NCBI RefSeq assembly: GCF_039555335.1
Contig: NC_092644.1
Coordinates: 51,797,365 to 51,861,364, forward strand
Length of the DNA: 64,000 bases
DNA from: Amphiura filiformis
Taxonomy: Eukaryota > Echinodermata > Ophiuroidea > Amphilepidida > Amphiuridae
Direction: 5' to 3'
Below, piece after piece: positions 44,421 to 55,800 of this stretch. The translations under genes and the position numbers were made by a program. The notes beneath the pieces were generated by a model, which did not search any database, was not told the DNA's origin, and saw nothing but the letters and a program-made list of their open reading frames with translations. Each line of letters begins with the position of its first letter. The first letter of the stretch is position 1.

Positions 44421-45707
44421 ATGGGTATAAAACAACGATGGGCCATACGGTACCGACAAGCACCATGAGCACAGGAAGGATACTGAATGCGGAGCTCTGA
44501 TGCGGAGCTAATCCGAGCTATGCGGCACACAGTGACGTAACTATAGGGTTGGTAGCGTCCGGGGCAAGAAACAACATTTGCGCCCCTACCCTCCACCCGA
44601 GAATATCTTAGACGCGCCCCCTCCCAATTCTTGAAACAATTGTGTGCGGAGTGAATGAAATTTTGGACAAATAAAGCCTACCACTAATTAATAGAAGTTG
44701 AATATCGGTCTTAAAATGTTCTTTCAATTGATTTTGTGCTGAAATGCGCGCAAAGCATGTTGCCCCCCTGCCCCCTAAAGTTTGTTCAGCTTATATAATC
44801 CGGATATTATTTGTCTTTTGTTACTGCGCGCGTCAATAAAGTCCCAAATCTCGCTCACATAAATTAACATAAGCGTGCGCCAGTCTCGCATATATTTACG
44901 CAACGCACAACTAGCGTAAGCATTGCGCCATTGGGCGCCCAACTGCGTGCATAACATTCTATATCAATACAAGGTGTTATGAGTCTTATTTTTTCCGCCT
45001 TATATGAACCGATCAAACTAATAATATGCCACTATAGCAGCACATCAATTCAGTAGGAGCCTAGAAATGCATCAGATTTTTTTTGTCTAAATTTTCTTTT
45101 GCAGCGAAAACTTTAATTCTTTATATAAAAACATCTTAAAATTTAAAGTGTGAAAACTCCACCAACAGATCACAACTTGAATCTTCTTTGCATTTTTATA
45201 GTTGATGATTCAAAGCATACAGAAAGATCAGCCTCATTTTAGCCTTTTTTACTGGAACTGTCACCCAAAGACATTTTTTAGTTATTTTTGCAACTTCTAT
45301 TATAACAATGATCATGATTTGAAGCATTTCTTTTTTGGCAATCCAGACTGGGGTCATGTCAGTTAAGCAAAGTTTAGGCATAGTCCAAGGGGAGGGGAGG
45401 GGTTCAGCCAGGGCAAGTGATTTTAAAATACTGGTATTTTAGGTGACCCTGTAATACTAAAACTGAGAGAAACGTTCAAAAAAGCTCGCTTTAGCTTTAT
45501 CTAGACTTTATAGGGCTTTCATTTTCTTCGGTATGGGTGGTCTGGTCATGAATATATGTACCGGGGAGGGGGGAGCGGTCATAGAAATTTTGTGTCAAAA
45601 ATAGGGTCATAATTTTTGTACACCAAAAATAGGGCAGTTATAAAATTATTATTAAAGGGCTTGACTCAAAATTTTTGTGCGCTATGCGCGCATTCTTTTA
45701 ACTTACT
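44421..45707. other. No gene seen; CpG-rich then AT-rich
   Basis: 44430-44640 and 44760-44950 are rich in GCGC and CCCC words, resembling decayed MITE ends (GTGACGTAACTATAGGG). The rest is AT-rich. 45520-45660 carries a partial copy of the GGGGTCATAA family seen at 54507. Confidence 0.35.
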
Positions 45708-45999
45708 GTATTCATTCCAATAAGCGCCCAGGGCGCTTAAAAAAGTCATTTTGGGTGGGCGCTTATTTTTCACCTGGTTTACCTAATTTTTTTTTTTTGT
45801 AAGGGGCATTTATTAGAGATGAATTTACGTATGTTATAAAAGGGTCCTGAGACGTTCAAGTTTACACAGGACTTGTAGTCTTCCAGCTATTTCACTGTAT
45901 CAACGCCTTTCTGTCACTTCAACATTAATGGTACCCTTAAGCGAATTGAAAATACCGTAGGTGGGCGCTTGGGGCATGGGCGCTTATTGGAACGAATAC
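45708..45999. mobile_element. 292-bp MITE
   Basis: GTATTCATTCCAATAAGCGC then CC on the left is mirrored by GGGCGCTTATTGGAACGAAT then AC on the right, with one mismatch in about 22 bp. The pair CAGGGCGCTT/GGGCGCTTGGGGC follows inward. No ORF. Confidence 0.7.
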
Positions 46000-46400
46000 A
46001 GATGAAAATGTGTGCACACTCTGTAGTTATAATATAATGCAAAATTTTTGTGCATACAATCAGTGGCAGCGCTACAGGGGCACGGGCATTTGCCCGCAAT
46101 AGGGGGTCATAAAAAGGCTCCGGTCACCTTCATATTCATGACCCCCCCCCTTTCTGAAGAAAATTACATCCCCCTTAAGGATCTATATTATGCCCTAAAA
46201 AGGTGTAGAAAAACGTATAGTTATGTTCAAATAGTTCAAATATGCAAAATTTCCTGCTCAATGTGCTCGCACTCCTGGGCTCGCATATGTAAAGACAATT
46301 TAAGGTTTTAAATTCGGGTTCCCCAAAATCTTGCATGGGGGGGCAAAGATTTTTTGGCATGTCAAAAGGAGGGGCTAAGGTTTTTTGGCACGTCAAAAGG
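46000..46400. repeat. G/C-run repeat of the GGGGTCATAA family
   Basis: Phrases such as TTGCCCGCAATAGGGGGTCA, CATGACCCCCCCC and the twice-repeated GGCATGTCAAAAGG/GGCACGTCAAAAGG lie here. They match parts of 54507-55790. No gene. Confidence 0.5.
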
Positions 46401-46741
46401 TAGTCTCCACAGCAGCCAGTTTGGTTCCGCTCCCTCCACACAAACAGTCTGCCAATGGTCACGAACTGGTCCTTTTTGATTCGCTAACGGTTTTCTGCCG
46501 GCGTCATCCAGCTTGACGTCAAACAAAGCTTTCAATTGGTCGATCGGCTAGAGCGGCTACTTTATTATTCATGAGCAAGTTTGACCCGCCATCTCGCCAG
46601 CTAGACTGAGGTCAATCAAGTTCCCGTATGTACAGCTCTACGGCTACTTACGTGTAGCTAATCAGAAACGGCGTTATAAGTGGCCATTGGCAGACTGTTT
46701 GTGTGGAGGGAGCGTAACCAAACTGGCTGCGGAGGAGACTA
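46401..46741. mobile_element. 341-bp MITE with exact 9-bp target duplication
   Basis: TAGTCTCCACAGCAGCCAGT and TCCCTCCACACAAACAGTCT are mirrored at 46690-46741 (AGACTGTTTGTGTGGAGGGA, ending GGAGGAGACTA). The flanks 46392-46400 and 46742-46750 are both GTCAAAAGG. A 9-bp duplication with TIRs over 60 bp suggests the Mutator superfamily. Confidence 0.8.
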
Positions 46742-46750
46742 GTCAAAAGG

Positions 46751-47210
46751 GACATGTTCAAGGGGAGGAAGCAATTTTTGGCAGACCATTTTGAGACACA
46801 CCATAATTATTGCACAGTCCCTTATCATCAACTTTGGATATTTAATTATTTTATTTATTTTCCACCGACTAACCCGGGTGAAAAATCAATGAAATAACTA
46901 AATGTCCAACGCTAACGTTGGCGCCTCCGTCAGTTTTAGTGAACGTTTTCATCAGCATTTCCTGTCCTGATCTTGGCGCAATAATTGTTATCGCCCAACA
47001 CTATTGGTGAACCGTGACATGTGGCGCCCATGGCCAATGGTGCAGGTTCACGTTTGTTGATGTTGTGTTTAACAACAATGATGCCGATACCTTTACCTCT
47101 GACCTGATGCATCGAAATATATTTTGGTAAGCTTGAAAATGAAATGCCCGGAATGGTCACGATGACCAACTGGTGCATGTGCGATATGAGTATGACTATT
47201 ATGACTATGC
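46751..47210. other. No gene seen
   Basis: Mixed composition. The - strand ORF at 46936-47247 (103 codons) runs into the next element and shows no family features. Confidence 0.35.
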
Positions 47211-49670
47211 TATATATATATGGTCGAATCCAACCAAAAGTGTCCACGGGCCAAAAATAAAAGTCCGAAATAAAAATGTCTCCACAATTTTTTCCTTTTG
47301 TCCATTGATTGATGACATATTAGCCTTATAGGAACCAAAAGTGCCATTACTAATCTTGAAAAATAAATCCAGGACGTGTGATAGTAAATGTGATATCAAA
47401 ACCCAATGTTACCTACGAATACCACTAGGATGCTTTCACTATCGCAATACTAATCAACCTAAAACAAATGGAATATTCCCATTAACGCTTTTTTCGTGTA
47501 ATGTAGACCACAGGGTGTCAGGAAAATGCTAGCTCAACCAGAAAATAGTTGTTTTTATTTTTATAACGCGATCAATATGATCTTAGTCAATTTATGCTAG
47601 TTTATTTTTGAAAATGAAGTTTAGGTCAGTTTCTGTATTTTATTTATCAAATGAGTATGAATCAATTTACACATTGTATAAGAACGAGTAGGATATATGT
47701 TTTCAAGAATATTAGGAATTATACGCATACACCTAACGCTTTATACAATGAAAAGGTGAAGAAACCCGGTATTAAGTGAGGTAACATGGGCGATTTAACA
47801 ATATCTATATTGAGTTTAGAGGTTTAAATTTTGCTATTATGGTAATGAATTAATAAAATGGTAGTTTTAGATCTCTTTCAGATGGTACGTCCAAATGAAT
47901 AAATGCTATTACCTTAGATCAAACATTTTTTGATGCTTTTAGCAAGATTTTGACCACTTCATTTTGATATACAAGTAGTTTATCAGCAATTTTACAGAAT
48001 AAATAATTGTTGAATGAATCCGTATATGGGTAATAATAGTGTCCTGGGGTACCGCTTAAAGTTTTTGACAATTAATTTCCATTGGTAGGGACACTTCATT
48101 ACACATGTCATGAATTATGCTGTATTCGTAAGTAACATTTCAGTATTTGTAGGTAAGAATTAGACTTTTGGTGGATATCGCAATCAAAACTTCATTTTAT
48201 AAAGCACTTTGAATGTATTATTTTTTTATGTATGTTTATTGATACTTTAGACCCTATCATGTATTAATAATGTCGGTTCACAGCGGTTGAAAGAGGATTG
48301 AAGTAAGAAACAAAGGCACTAAAGTGACTTTAATTTGCTTAATTGCACACAAATCGCTTAAAACCGTTATTGCAGACTTGTGAAGTCCATCTTGGAGTCA
48401 GTTACGTCTTGTGGCCTTTCGTTTGAGGGCAACTACAATTAGCTTTATACCAGGGTCCATCAATGTGTTGTCTAGATCATGAGACAATGAGAACAGTCGT
48501 TTTTCCATGGTATTCAGAGGTAACCTTAGCAAAACGTCAAAAGTTACCTTCGAATAAATCAATTTGGACACCAATTACTCAGAAACCAGAAGGTCGGTAA
48601 ACATTTAAAATGAAGCACACATGACAGTTGACAAATCCAAGTATTTATCCCTTCTAATCTTCTTTGAATCTGATTTTTCTTTCAAATGAGCAGACCGTCG
48701 TCTATTTCAGTACATATTTTTCAACAATTAAGCCGTATTCAGTTTTGCATGGTGGGCATGTATGTGAATTCGCAACTTTCATTGACATATGATTTGATAG
48801 CGAACATACAGGCCTTCGTTATGTACCAATATGGGCATTGGCATGAATGGCGGTGTTTCACAATACTGTCATGGTGTCAAATTGTATTCGTAGGTAACAT
48901 TCGGTTACCGTACTGAAATTTACCTACTGAATACTTGCTTTTATTGTTGACATCTCAGAAATATTTAAACGCAGGCTATTGAAACTTGGTAGAAATAAAG
49001 AGTGTATTACCCTGCACCTATTGCTTAACTATTGTTTACTATTCTCTCACTTTGTGGAAATGGCACAGCCTTTAACATGTATTCGGAGGTAAGGCATATT
49101 TTTTACCAAACCTACCTTTGTGGCATTTAGAATTTCTGGCAGCTAAACACAATAATAAAGATGTCCGAAGTCAATGCATTTCAGTATTGGACATATCAAA
49201 GCTTGTATCAATTATCCAAATATTAGTAATAACCAATTTTTAAAGATATATCTAGTGCTATGAAAAATTGTATTAGTAGGTAATGTAAAAAAATACCACT
49301 CAAAAAATTATCACAAAAAATTCATAATTATGTACAAATATGTGAAAAATTGAACAGGCAATCTTTGAATACACACCTTTCAGGAAATCAATTTAGATTC
49401 AATCCAATGACTTCTTTTCACAACTGATTTAGATGTTTTTAAAAATACTGTAAGAAATATTTTGAAAAAATTGGTAAAAATAGCATGTTTTGGAGTCTCT
49501 GTGTCTAAATTTTTCACAGAAGGGGTCTTATTATATATGGCGCAAGCGTATAATCAAGGCTTAATAAACACAATACAAAAAACGAATGCCAATTGATTAA
49601 AACTTTTAAGTTATGGCCCTGAACATGCCGTGTACACTTTTCATTGGATTCGACCATATATATATATATG
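47211..49670. mobile_element. 2.46-kb inverted-repeat element with nine copies of an 18-bp motif
   Basis: The terminal repeats contain ATATGGTCGAATCCAA and AAAAGTGT.CACGG on the left and the mirrored CCGTGTACACTTTTC and TTGGATTCGACCATAT on the right, within (TA)n. Inside, GTATTCGTAGGTAACATT or close variants occur at 47405(-), 48122, 48143, 48510, 48541(-), 48884, 48917(-), 49079 and 49270. No ORF longer than about 76 codons, so no transposase. Confidence 0.7.
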
Positions 49671-49753
49671 TCTTCATGTTAAATGGACATTTGCTTTATG
49701 AAATAGACACAGCTATATCTGTGGTGCGCCTGTATTAAAGGCGGAAAATCCTA

Positions 49754-49776
49754 CCAACCAACCAACCAACCAACCT
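49754..49776 (+). repeat. (ACCA)n microsatellite
   Basis: About five units of CCAA in a row near the junction with the composite repeat. Confidence 0.7.
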
Positions 49777-50194
49777 ATAGCCCGAGGTACTCACAGTCAC
49801 ACCACCGTCACTACCATTTCCACCATGCTGGCTCTGAGCAACGCAAACATTTAGAATAGAATCTACTCAAATGTCTCCAAATGAGGGACACGGTTGAGTG
49901 ACTCCAACGCAAGTAATTGCTATACTTGGTACTTCAGTCAAGTATCTGAAGTGGATGATGACATTGGACAACAGTTTATGAGTGGATTGAAGGAGATGAG
50001 TATACAAAGAGTGCTGGGTGTGCAGTCACCTATGAAAATAAAATCAACTAGAAACCACAGTTGTGTTTGACCAAACACGAATATCTATGCCCGTGACCAC
50101 ACCAAACCCCTTCCCCTATTCACAAACGAAAACTTGATGAGCACCATGTGAAACCCCTTGTTTTAAACTTTCATTTGATATACATGTAATGCTC

Positions 50195-51025
50195 ATAACA
50201 CTAGACTGGCCCACACTCTCTCTAATACCCTACCAAGCCTTCACTCTCATTTATACCCCACCAGACCATCACTCTCTCTAAAACACCACCAGACTGGACC
50301 ACACTCTCTCTGATACCCTACCAGACCCTCACACTCTCTTATACTCCACCAGAAACTCACTCGCTCTAAAACACCACCAGGCTGACCCATACTCTCTCTA
50401 ATACCCCACCAAGCCTTCACTCTCTCTCTTATACTCCACTATACACTCACTCTCTCTAAAACACCACCAGACTGGCCCACACTCTCTCTTATACCCTACC
50501 AAGCCTTCACTCTTTCTTATACCCCATCAGACCATCAATCTCTCTAAAACACCACCAGACTGGACCACACTCTCTCTAATACCCCACCAGACCTCACTCT
50601 CTCTTATACTCCACCAGACCATCACTCTCTCTAAAACACCACCAGACTGGACCACACTCTCTCTAATACCCCACCAGACCCTCACTCTCTCTTATACTCC
50701 ACCAGACACTCACTCGCTCTAAAACACCACCAGGCTAACCCATACTCTCTCTAATACCCCACCAAGCCTTAACTCTCTCTTATACTCCACTATACACGCA
50801 CTCTCTCTAAAACACCACCAGACTGGCCCACACTCTCTCTTATACCTTACCAAGCCTTCACTCTCTCTTATACCCCATTAGACACTCACTCACTCTAAAA
50901 CACCACCAGACTGGTCCACATTCTCTCTAATACACTACTAAGCCTTCACTCTCTCTTATACCCCATCAGACCCTCACTCTCTCTTAAACACCACCAGACT
51001 TGACCAGACTCTCTCTTATACCCCA
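50195..51025 (+). repeat. CT-rich tandem array, about 88-bp units of three 30-bp subunits (copy A)
   Basis: AAAACACCACCAG recurs at about 50280, 50368, 50458, 50546 and 50633 (steps 87-90). Inside, CACTCTCTCTaAtaCCCCACCAGACC-like subunits recur every 29-30 bp. The array has no spacer-repeat alternation and is a minisatellite. Confidence 0.8.
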
Positions 51026-51194
51026 CCCCTTTACCAACCACACCCGTTGTCCCATCATGACAACCTATTGAGGTGGTCCAAGGAACCAAAATCAAAATGC
51101 CTACATATTCCCTTTTAAGGGAGTTTTTGTCAAGTGATCAGTTTCCTTGACGTACGATTCAGGCCGTTATCATTGCAAATACAGGTAGCTAACA

Positions 51195-52817
51195 CCCGGG
51201 GGGGCCACTGGTCATTGACAAGGGGGTATCATGCGTGGCCATGGAGTTTCAAAAAGCACCCTAAACAAGTATGTGCAACGACTGAAAATACACCCCTAAA
51301 TAAGTATAACAAGTGTAATATCCTACCCTAAACAAGTATTGACGTTTTTTTACCCCTTAACAAGTAAAACATATATTTTCGACACCCTAAGCAAGTAATA
51401 GGCCTCACTATACTTGAAGCTCCATTTTCATTGATTTCTTTAATAGTAGGCCTAACTCAGAATGGCTCTGCTACCAGGGCAGAATATGAGCTATTTTAAA
51501 ATTACAAAATAAACGTTACATTATTTTAAGCTGATTTATAGTATCAGAGAGCCTATGAAAAGAAAATTTACAAAACTCTAACTAAGAAAAAACAACACGA
51601 AGAAAAAAAAATAGAGAAAAAGAAGTCAAGAAATTATATCATTTTTGTAGGCCCTATTAAAGTTTCGACAATTTATTCTCCATCCTCCAAATACTGATTA
51701 TTATAGACCTACAAATCATGTTTCAAAGTGAGACAAAAATCATAAAATAGTGGTCAGATTTTTTTTTTTTTATGACCTAGGCCTTATTGCGAAAAGATGA
51801 AAAGTGCATAATATTAATAATTTATTTTAAAAGCTTAAAATGACAACAATTAAGGCCTACTTCTGGAAGGAATCGGATGAATAATAGTGGTATTATTTCA
51901 TAAGTTGAATAAAGTATTAGGATGAAAATAAGTCGGTAAATAGCGACTGAGATGCATGGTGCTCAATCAGTTCAGCCAAGACTTGCAGGATTCGTGTATG
52001 ACTGCAGAATTTGATACCAATCCAAAAACGTATTTTAATTCTGCACCATATCCATCTTACCTTTTAATATTCATTTGATGTTTTCACAATTTATTCAAAA
52101 GTTTAAAATTTGTTTTTAAATAAAATCAAGATCACTTATTGTGACAAAATTCTGACAAAAATATGATGCTTTTGACGATAATAACATGCATGTTTTTATT
52201 TATTTATTTTGTGGATAGGTCACAGGTCAACTCAATCAATCCTCTACCGTAGATATTTGTGGTTAAATAATTGTATACAACATGAAAATTAGCTTGAAAA
52301 TCTTTATTTTTATCCATAATACAAGATAGAAAATTCAAATAATAGTAAAAATATTTTTAAATGAAATGAGAAACTTTGGACTTTATAAAGGAAAATTGAA
52401 ACTCTTAAAATCAGAGTGTACACGTGCTGTGCATGTACAATGTACTGCATGTGTACATCACCATTGAATGTTGTACATAGGGTTGTGCATGTAGCATTGA
52501 ATGGGTTAATGGAAAAATATTAACAGGCCAGCTGGGCGAAGTCGGCAATCTTTATGGACTATTAAAACAGAGAACTACACAGTCAAGTCTAGGGATAAAC
52601 ATGAAGGACATGAAACTTATGAAGGACTGGTGTCTGGACGGACCCTAAATACGTAAATCTGTTGTGAAAAAGATACCCTTTTTCTCTAATTTCCATGTTT
52701 TTGACACCCTATTCACGATACGTACGTACAGTGCCTGATCGTGAAAAAAGACCCTTTTTACGTGATTTTTTGGCCACGCATGATACCCCCTTGTCAATGA
52801 CCAGTGGCCCCCCCGGG
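51195..52817. mobile_element. Non-autonomous hAT element, 1623 bp, 47-bp perfect TIRs, 8-bp target duplication
   Basis: The ends CCCGGGGGGGCCACTGGTCA and TGACCAGTGGCCCCCCCGGG continue inward as exact inverted copies to TGGCCA (47 bp). AGCTAACA flanks both sides (51187-51194, 52818-52825). The sister copy at about 58866 has a single AGCTAACA and no element. An 8-bp duplication indicates hAT. The left subterminal zone repeats CCCTAAACAAGTA five times (51261-51392). No transposase frame. Confidence 0.9.
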
Positions 52818-52869
52818 AGCTAACAAAATGCGGCCTATTGCGCTACACTGTTAATAGTTCGTACCTAAT

Positions 52870-53395
52870 TTGCAGTTTAAAGCCTTTGAACTTTGACCTC
52901 TGGGGTTGCGGCTACCACAGAATACATCTAGGGTTATGGGCCATCATTGTACCAAGTATGAACCCTGAGGGCGCTGTAGTTCTTGAGCTGGAGATGTTTG
53001 AAATTTTACACATATTGCTCCCAGTAGCCCATGACCTTTGACCTCTGGGGTCGATGTTACTGCAGAAAATATCTAAGGGTCATGGGTCATCATTGTACCA
53101 AGCATGAACCCTGAGGGCGCTATAGTTCTTGAGCTAAAGTGGTTTTAAAAATTTACACATATTGCTCCCTGTAGCCTGTGACCTTTGACCTCTGGGGTCG
53201 AGGCTACCATAAGTTACTTCTAGGCGTCACGGGCCATCATTATACCAAGTATGAACCCCGAGGGCGCTATAGTTCTTGAGCTAGAGATGCTTCAAATTTT
53301 ACATATATTGCCCCCTGTAGCCTATGACCTTTGACCTCTGGGGTCGGCGGTACCCTAGGATGTTTCTAGGGGTCATGGGTAGACTAAATCCTCCA
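52870..53395 (+). repeat. 147-bp tandem array with DR1 motifs (copy A)
   Basis: TGACCTTTGACCT occurs at 53032, 53179 and 53325 (steps 147 and 146). Each unit has CATGGGCCATCATTGTACCA, CCCTGAGGGCGCT and TTCTTGAGCT. Confidence 0.85.
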
Positions 53396-54506
53396 GCCTC
53401 GAATATACGCACGGCCGTTACACTGTGCTGTATACGAGGACTGAACACCAAACGTGTTCTGAGCGTGGAGGACTTTTGAGCTCATTAATAAAACGCGTGC
53501 GACTTCGCGCGCTTCGCGTCGCATGGCGCATTGCCATTTAAGGAAATTTCCGCGGGTAAATTATCTTCCGACTCGCCCGTGAATAAAACAACTGTTTTTA
53601 AAGGAATTTTAATGAATTTTAAACTTGTTCTTTTTGATAATTGCTTTCTTTCCTGCGATTTATATTCCCTGGCCTATCAGTATTATATTAGTATAAATAC
53701 TGTTTAGTTTTAAATAAGCCTATTGCTTCAGTTACTGTTATATTTTCCTTTCACCATTCTGATTCTGTTTAATACTCTGACTTCTTCAATTTTCACTCGG
53801 CCATTATGTCGGTCCGGTTTTAATTGGGCATATTTTTGCTTTGTTTTCTTTAAACTTAGGCCCACGTTCAATTTTGTGGTTCATCATGTAACAAATTTCA
53901 TGCTAATTAAACAGCCCAAACTAACCTGGCCGAAGCCGCCGATAATGAAAACAAATAAAGTGCTTGTGTGTCGCCCGAAGGCTCCATTGTTTTTTGTGTT
54001 TTTGTTGTTCCCGGATGTTGTTGTTGTGAACTTGTTGTTTTTTAATTACTTCAAAATGGATGGTAGGCTTGTTTCTTATATTTGCAGTTACAGTGAACAA
54101 TATTTATAACACAGTCCACGCTTATATGCCGCGCCGTAGAGAATGTACAGCCGAGTTTTAAGGTGCACCCACAGTAAAATAGAAAGTCAACTGAATGAAA
54201 TGTTTTAAATTCCGGTCGCATAATTTTTGTTGCGTGGTGATGCGACTTGTAATATTTTATTGTATTTCATTCATGTATACAAATTTAATACCGGTACCTG
54301 TCAAGACCATGTCAAAATCAGGTCAAAATCAGAAAAATGCTTAGCCTTCTTTAACAGTAGATTTTAGAGTTTGAAAAAAAAAAAAAATCATTTGAGTTTG
54401 TTTTTATTAAAATGAAAAGAAATTAGAAATATTTGTATTCCTAGGTACATGTACATCATTTGTACATGGTCGTTAGGCCTATTTATCGGGTAATTCGGGT
54501 TATTTA
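53396..54506. other. No gene supported
   Basis: 53480-53580 is CpG-rich (GCGCGCTTCGCGTCGC). An open frame at 53723-54109 (128 codons) is very rich in Phe, Leu and Val from T-rich DNA, with no domain. I do not call it a gene. Confidence 0.4.
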
Positions 54507-55357
54507 GGGGGCTGTCATTTTCTTTGAAAGGGGTGGGTCATGAATATACTGGAGGGTGTCATAGCATTTTTGACCAAAAATAGGGGGGTTATAATTTTTT
54601 ACACCAAAATTAGGGGTTAATCGCGTTATAGAATTATTTTAATAATTCTATAATTATTATTATAATTATTATTTTAATAATTCCTTAAAAGGGCTGGTGA
54701 CCCAAAACTTTCGCGAGATGCGCGCGCAATCTTTTAACATAAGATCAAAATGTAAGCACAATCTATAGTTATATGATTCAAAATTTTTTAGCGCTCACAA
54801 GACCTTTTTACACTTACAGTCAAAATTTTAACGCGCTCCACACACTTTCTTCGCAGATTTAAGTTTTTGCGCCGCGTGCCTTGTGGGGGATGTCATTTTC
54901 TTCGCAGGGGTGGGGTCATGAATATGTCGGTGACCGAGTCAATTTTTTACGACCCCCTATCGCGAGCTAAATTTTTACAACCCCTATCGCGGGTCAAAAT
55001 TTTATGACCCCCTTCCGCCTATACAGACTGAAGACAAATTATTCATGGCGGAAGTAAGGCGCGGAGCGCGTACCCAAATTTTAGAGCGGAGGCGAGAAAC
55101 ACATTAAAAATTTTGATCGTAAGTGTAAAGAAGGAACGCGGAGCGCGCAAAAATCTTGCATTGTATAACAAAAGATTGCGCACACATTTTGGTTTTGAAG
55201 CTAAGGAATGTAAAAGCTTGCTAAAAATGTTGAGTCACCAGCCCTTAATAATTCTATAGCCCCCCAATTTTGGTTGTTAAAAAATGTTTGGTCTCAAAAT
55301 TCTATGACCCCCCCAGTATATTCATGACCCCCCTTCTGAAGAAAATGACAGCCCCCT
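54507..55357. mobile_element. Foldback element of the GGGGTCATAA family
   Basis: GGGGGCTGTCATTTTCTTTG then AAAGGGGTGGGTCATGAATA on the left is mirrored by TATTCATGACCCCCCTTCTG and AAAATGACAGCCCCC on the right. Further in, GGGCTGGTGACCC is mirrored by GAGTCACCAGCCC, and AATCTTTTAACAT-like pairs follow. The arms are about 250 bp. Internal copies of the same ends occur at 54890-55030. Confidence 0.65.
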
Positions 55358-55800
55358 TAGTTCCAGTGATGAATAATTTGTAGTCAGTCTGTGTAGGCGG
55401 AAGGGGGGGCGGGCATAAATATTTTCGACCTGAGATAGGGGGTTGTAAAAATTCAGCCCGCGATAGGGGGGTCATGAAAAAATTTACTCCGGTCACCTAT
55501 ATAATTCATGAGTCATGACCCACCCCCTTCCGTAGAAAATGACAGCCCCCTAAGGGGGGTCATGAATATACTGGAAGGGGGGTCATAAGTTAGACCAAAT
55601 ATAGGGGGTTATAATTTGTTAACATAGGGGGTTATAGAATTATTGAAGGTTGGTGACTAAAAATGTTTGCGCGCTCCGCATGCATGCTTTTATGGGGGGT
55701 CATAAAATTTTTTGCCCGCAATAGGGGGTCATAAAAAATTTACATATTCATGGCCCCCCCTGTCAAGAAAATTACATCCCCTTATTCCATTTAGCTATCA
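55358..55800. repeat. Further partial copies of the GGGGTCATAA family
   Basis: GGTCATGAATATACTGGAAG and GGGGGTCATAAAATTTTTTG recur with mirrored GACCCACCCCCTTCC. These look like nested or tandem insertions of the element at 54507. Confidence 0.55.

Larger units (their letters stand above)
50048..53395 (+). repeat. Composite repeat, copy A
   Basis: Order: ACTAGAAACCACAGTTGTGT lead, CT-rich 88-bp array, link ending GGTAGCTAACA, then the 147-bp DR1 array. It is interrupted by a 1623-bp hAT element. Copy B at 57638-59480 keeps the same order without the insertion. Copy C at 59599-60430 lacks the CT array. Confidence 0.8.

Noticed and set aside
50195-51025. CRISPR-like regular array
   Set aside because: Repeats are contiguous and degenerate with no unique spacers, the context is eukaryotic, and no cas gene is present.
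53723-54109. 128-codon + strand ORF with hydrophobic translation
   Set aside because: Its Phe/Leu/Val richness follows from T-rich DNA. There is no domain, splice context or repeat-free support.
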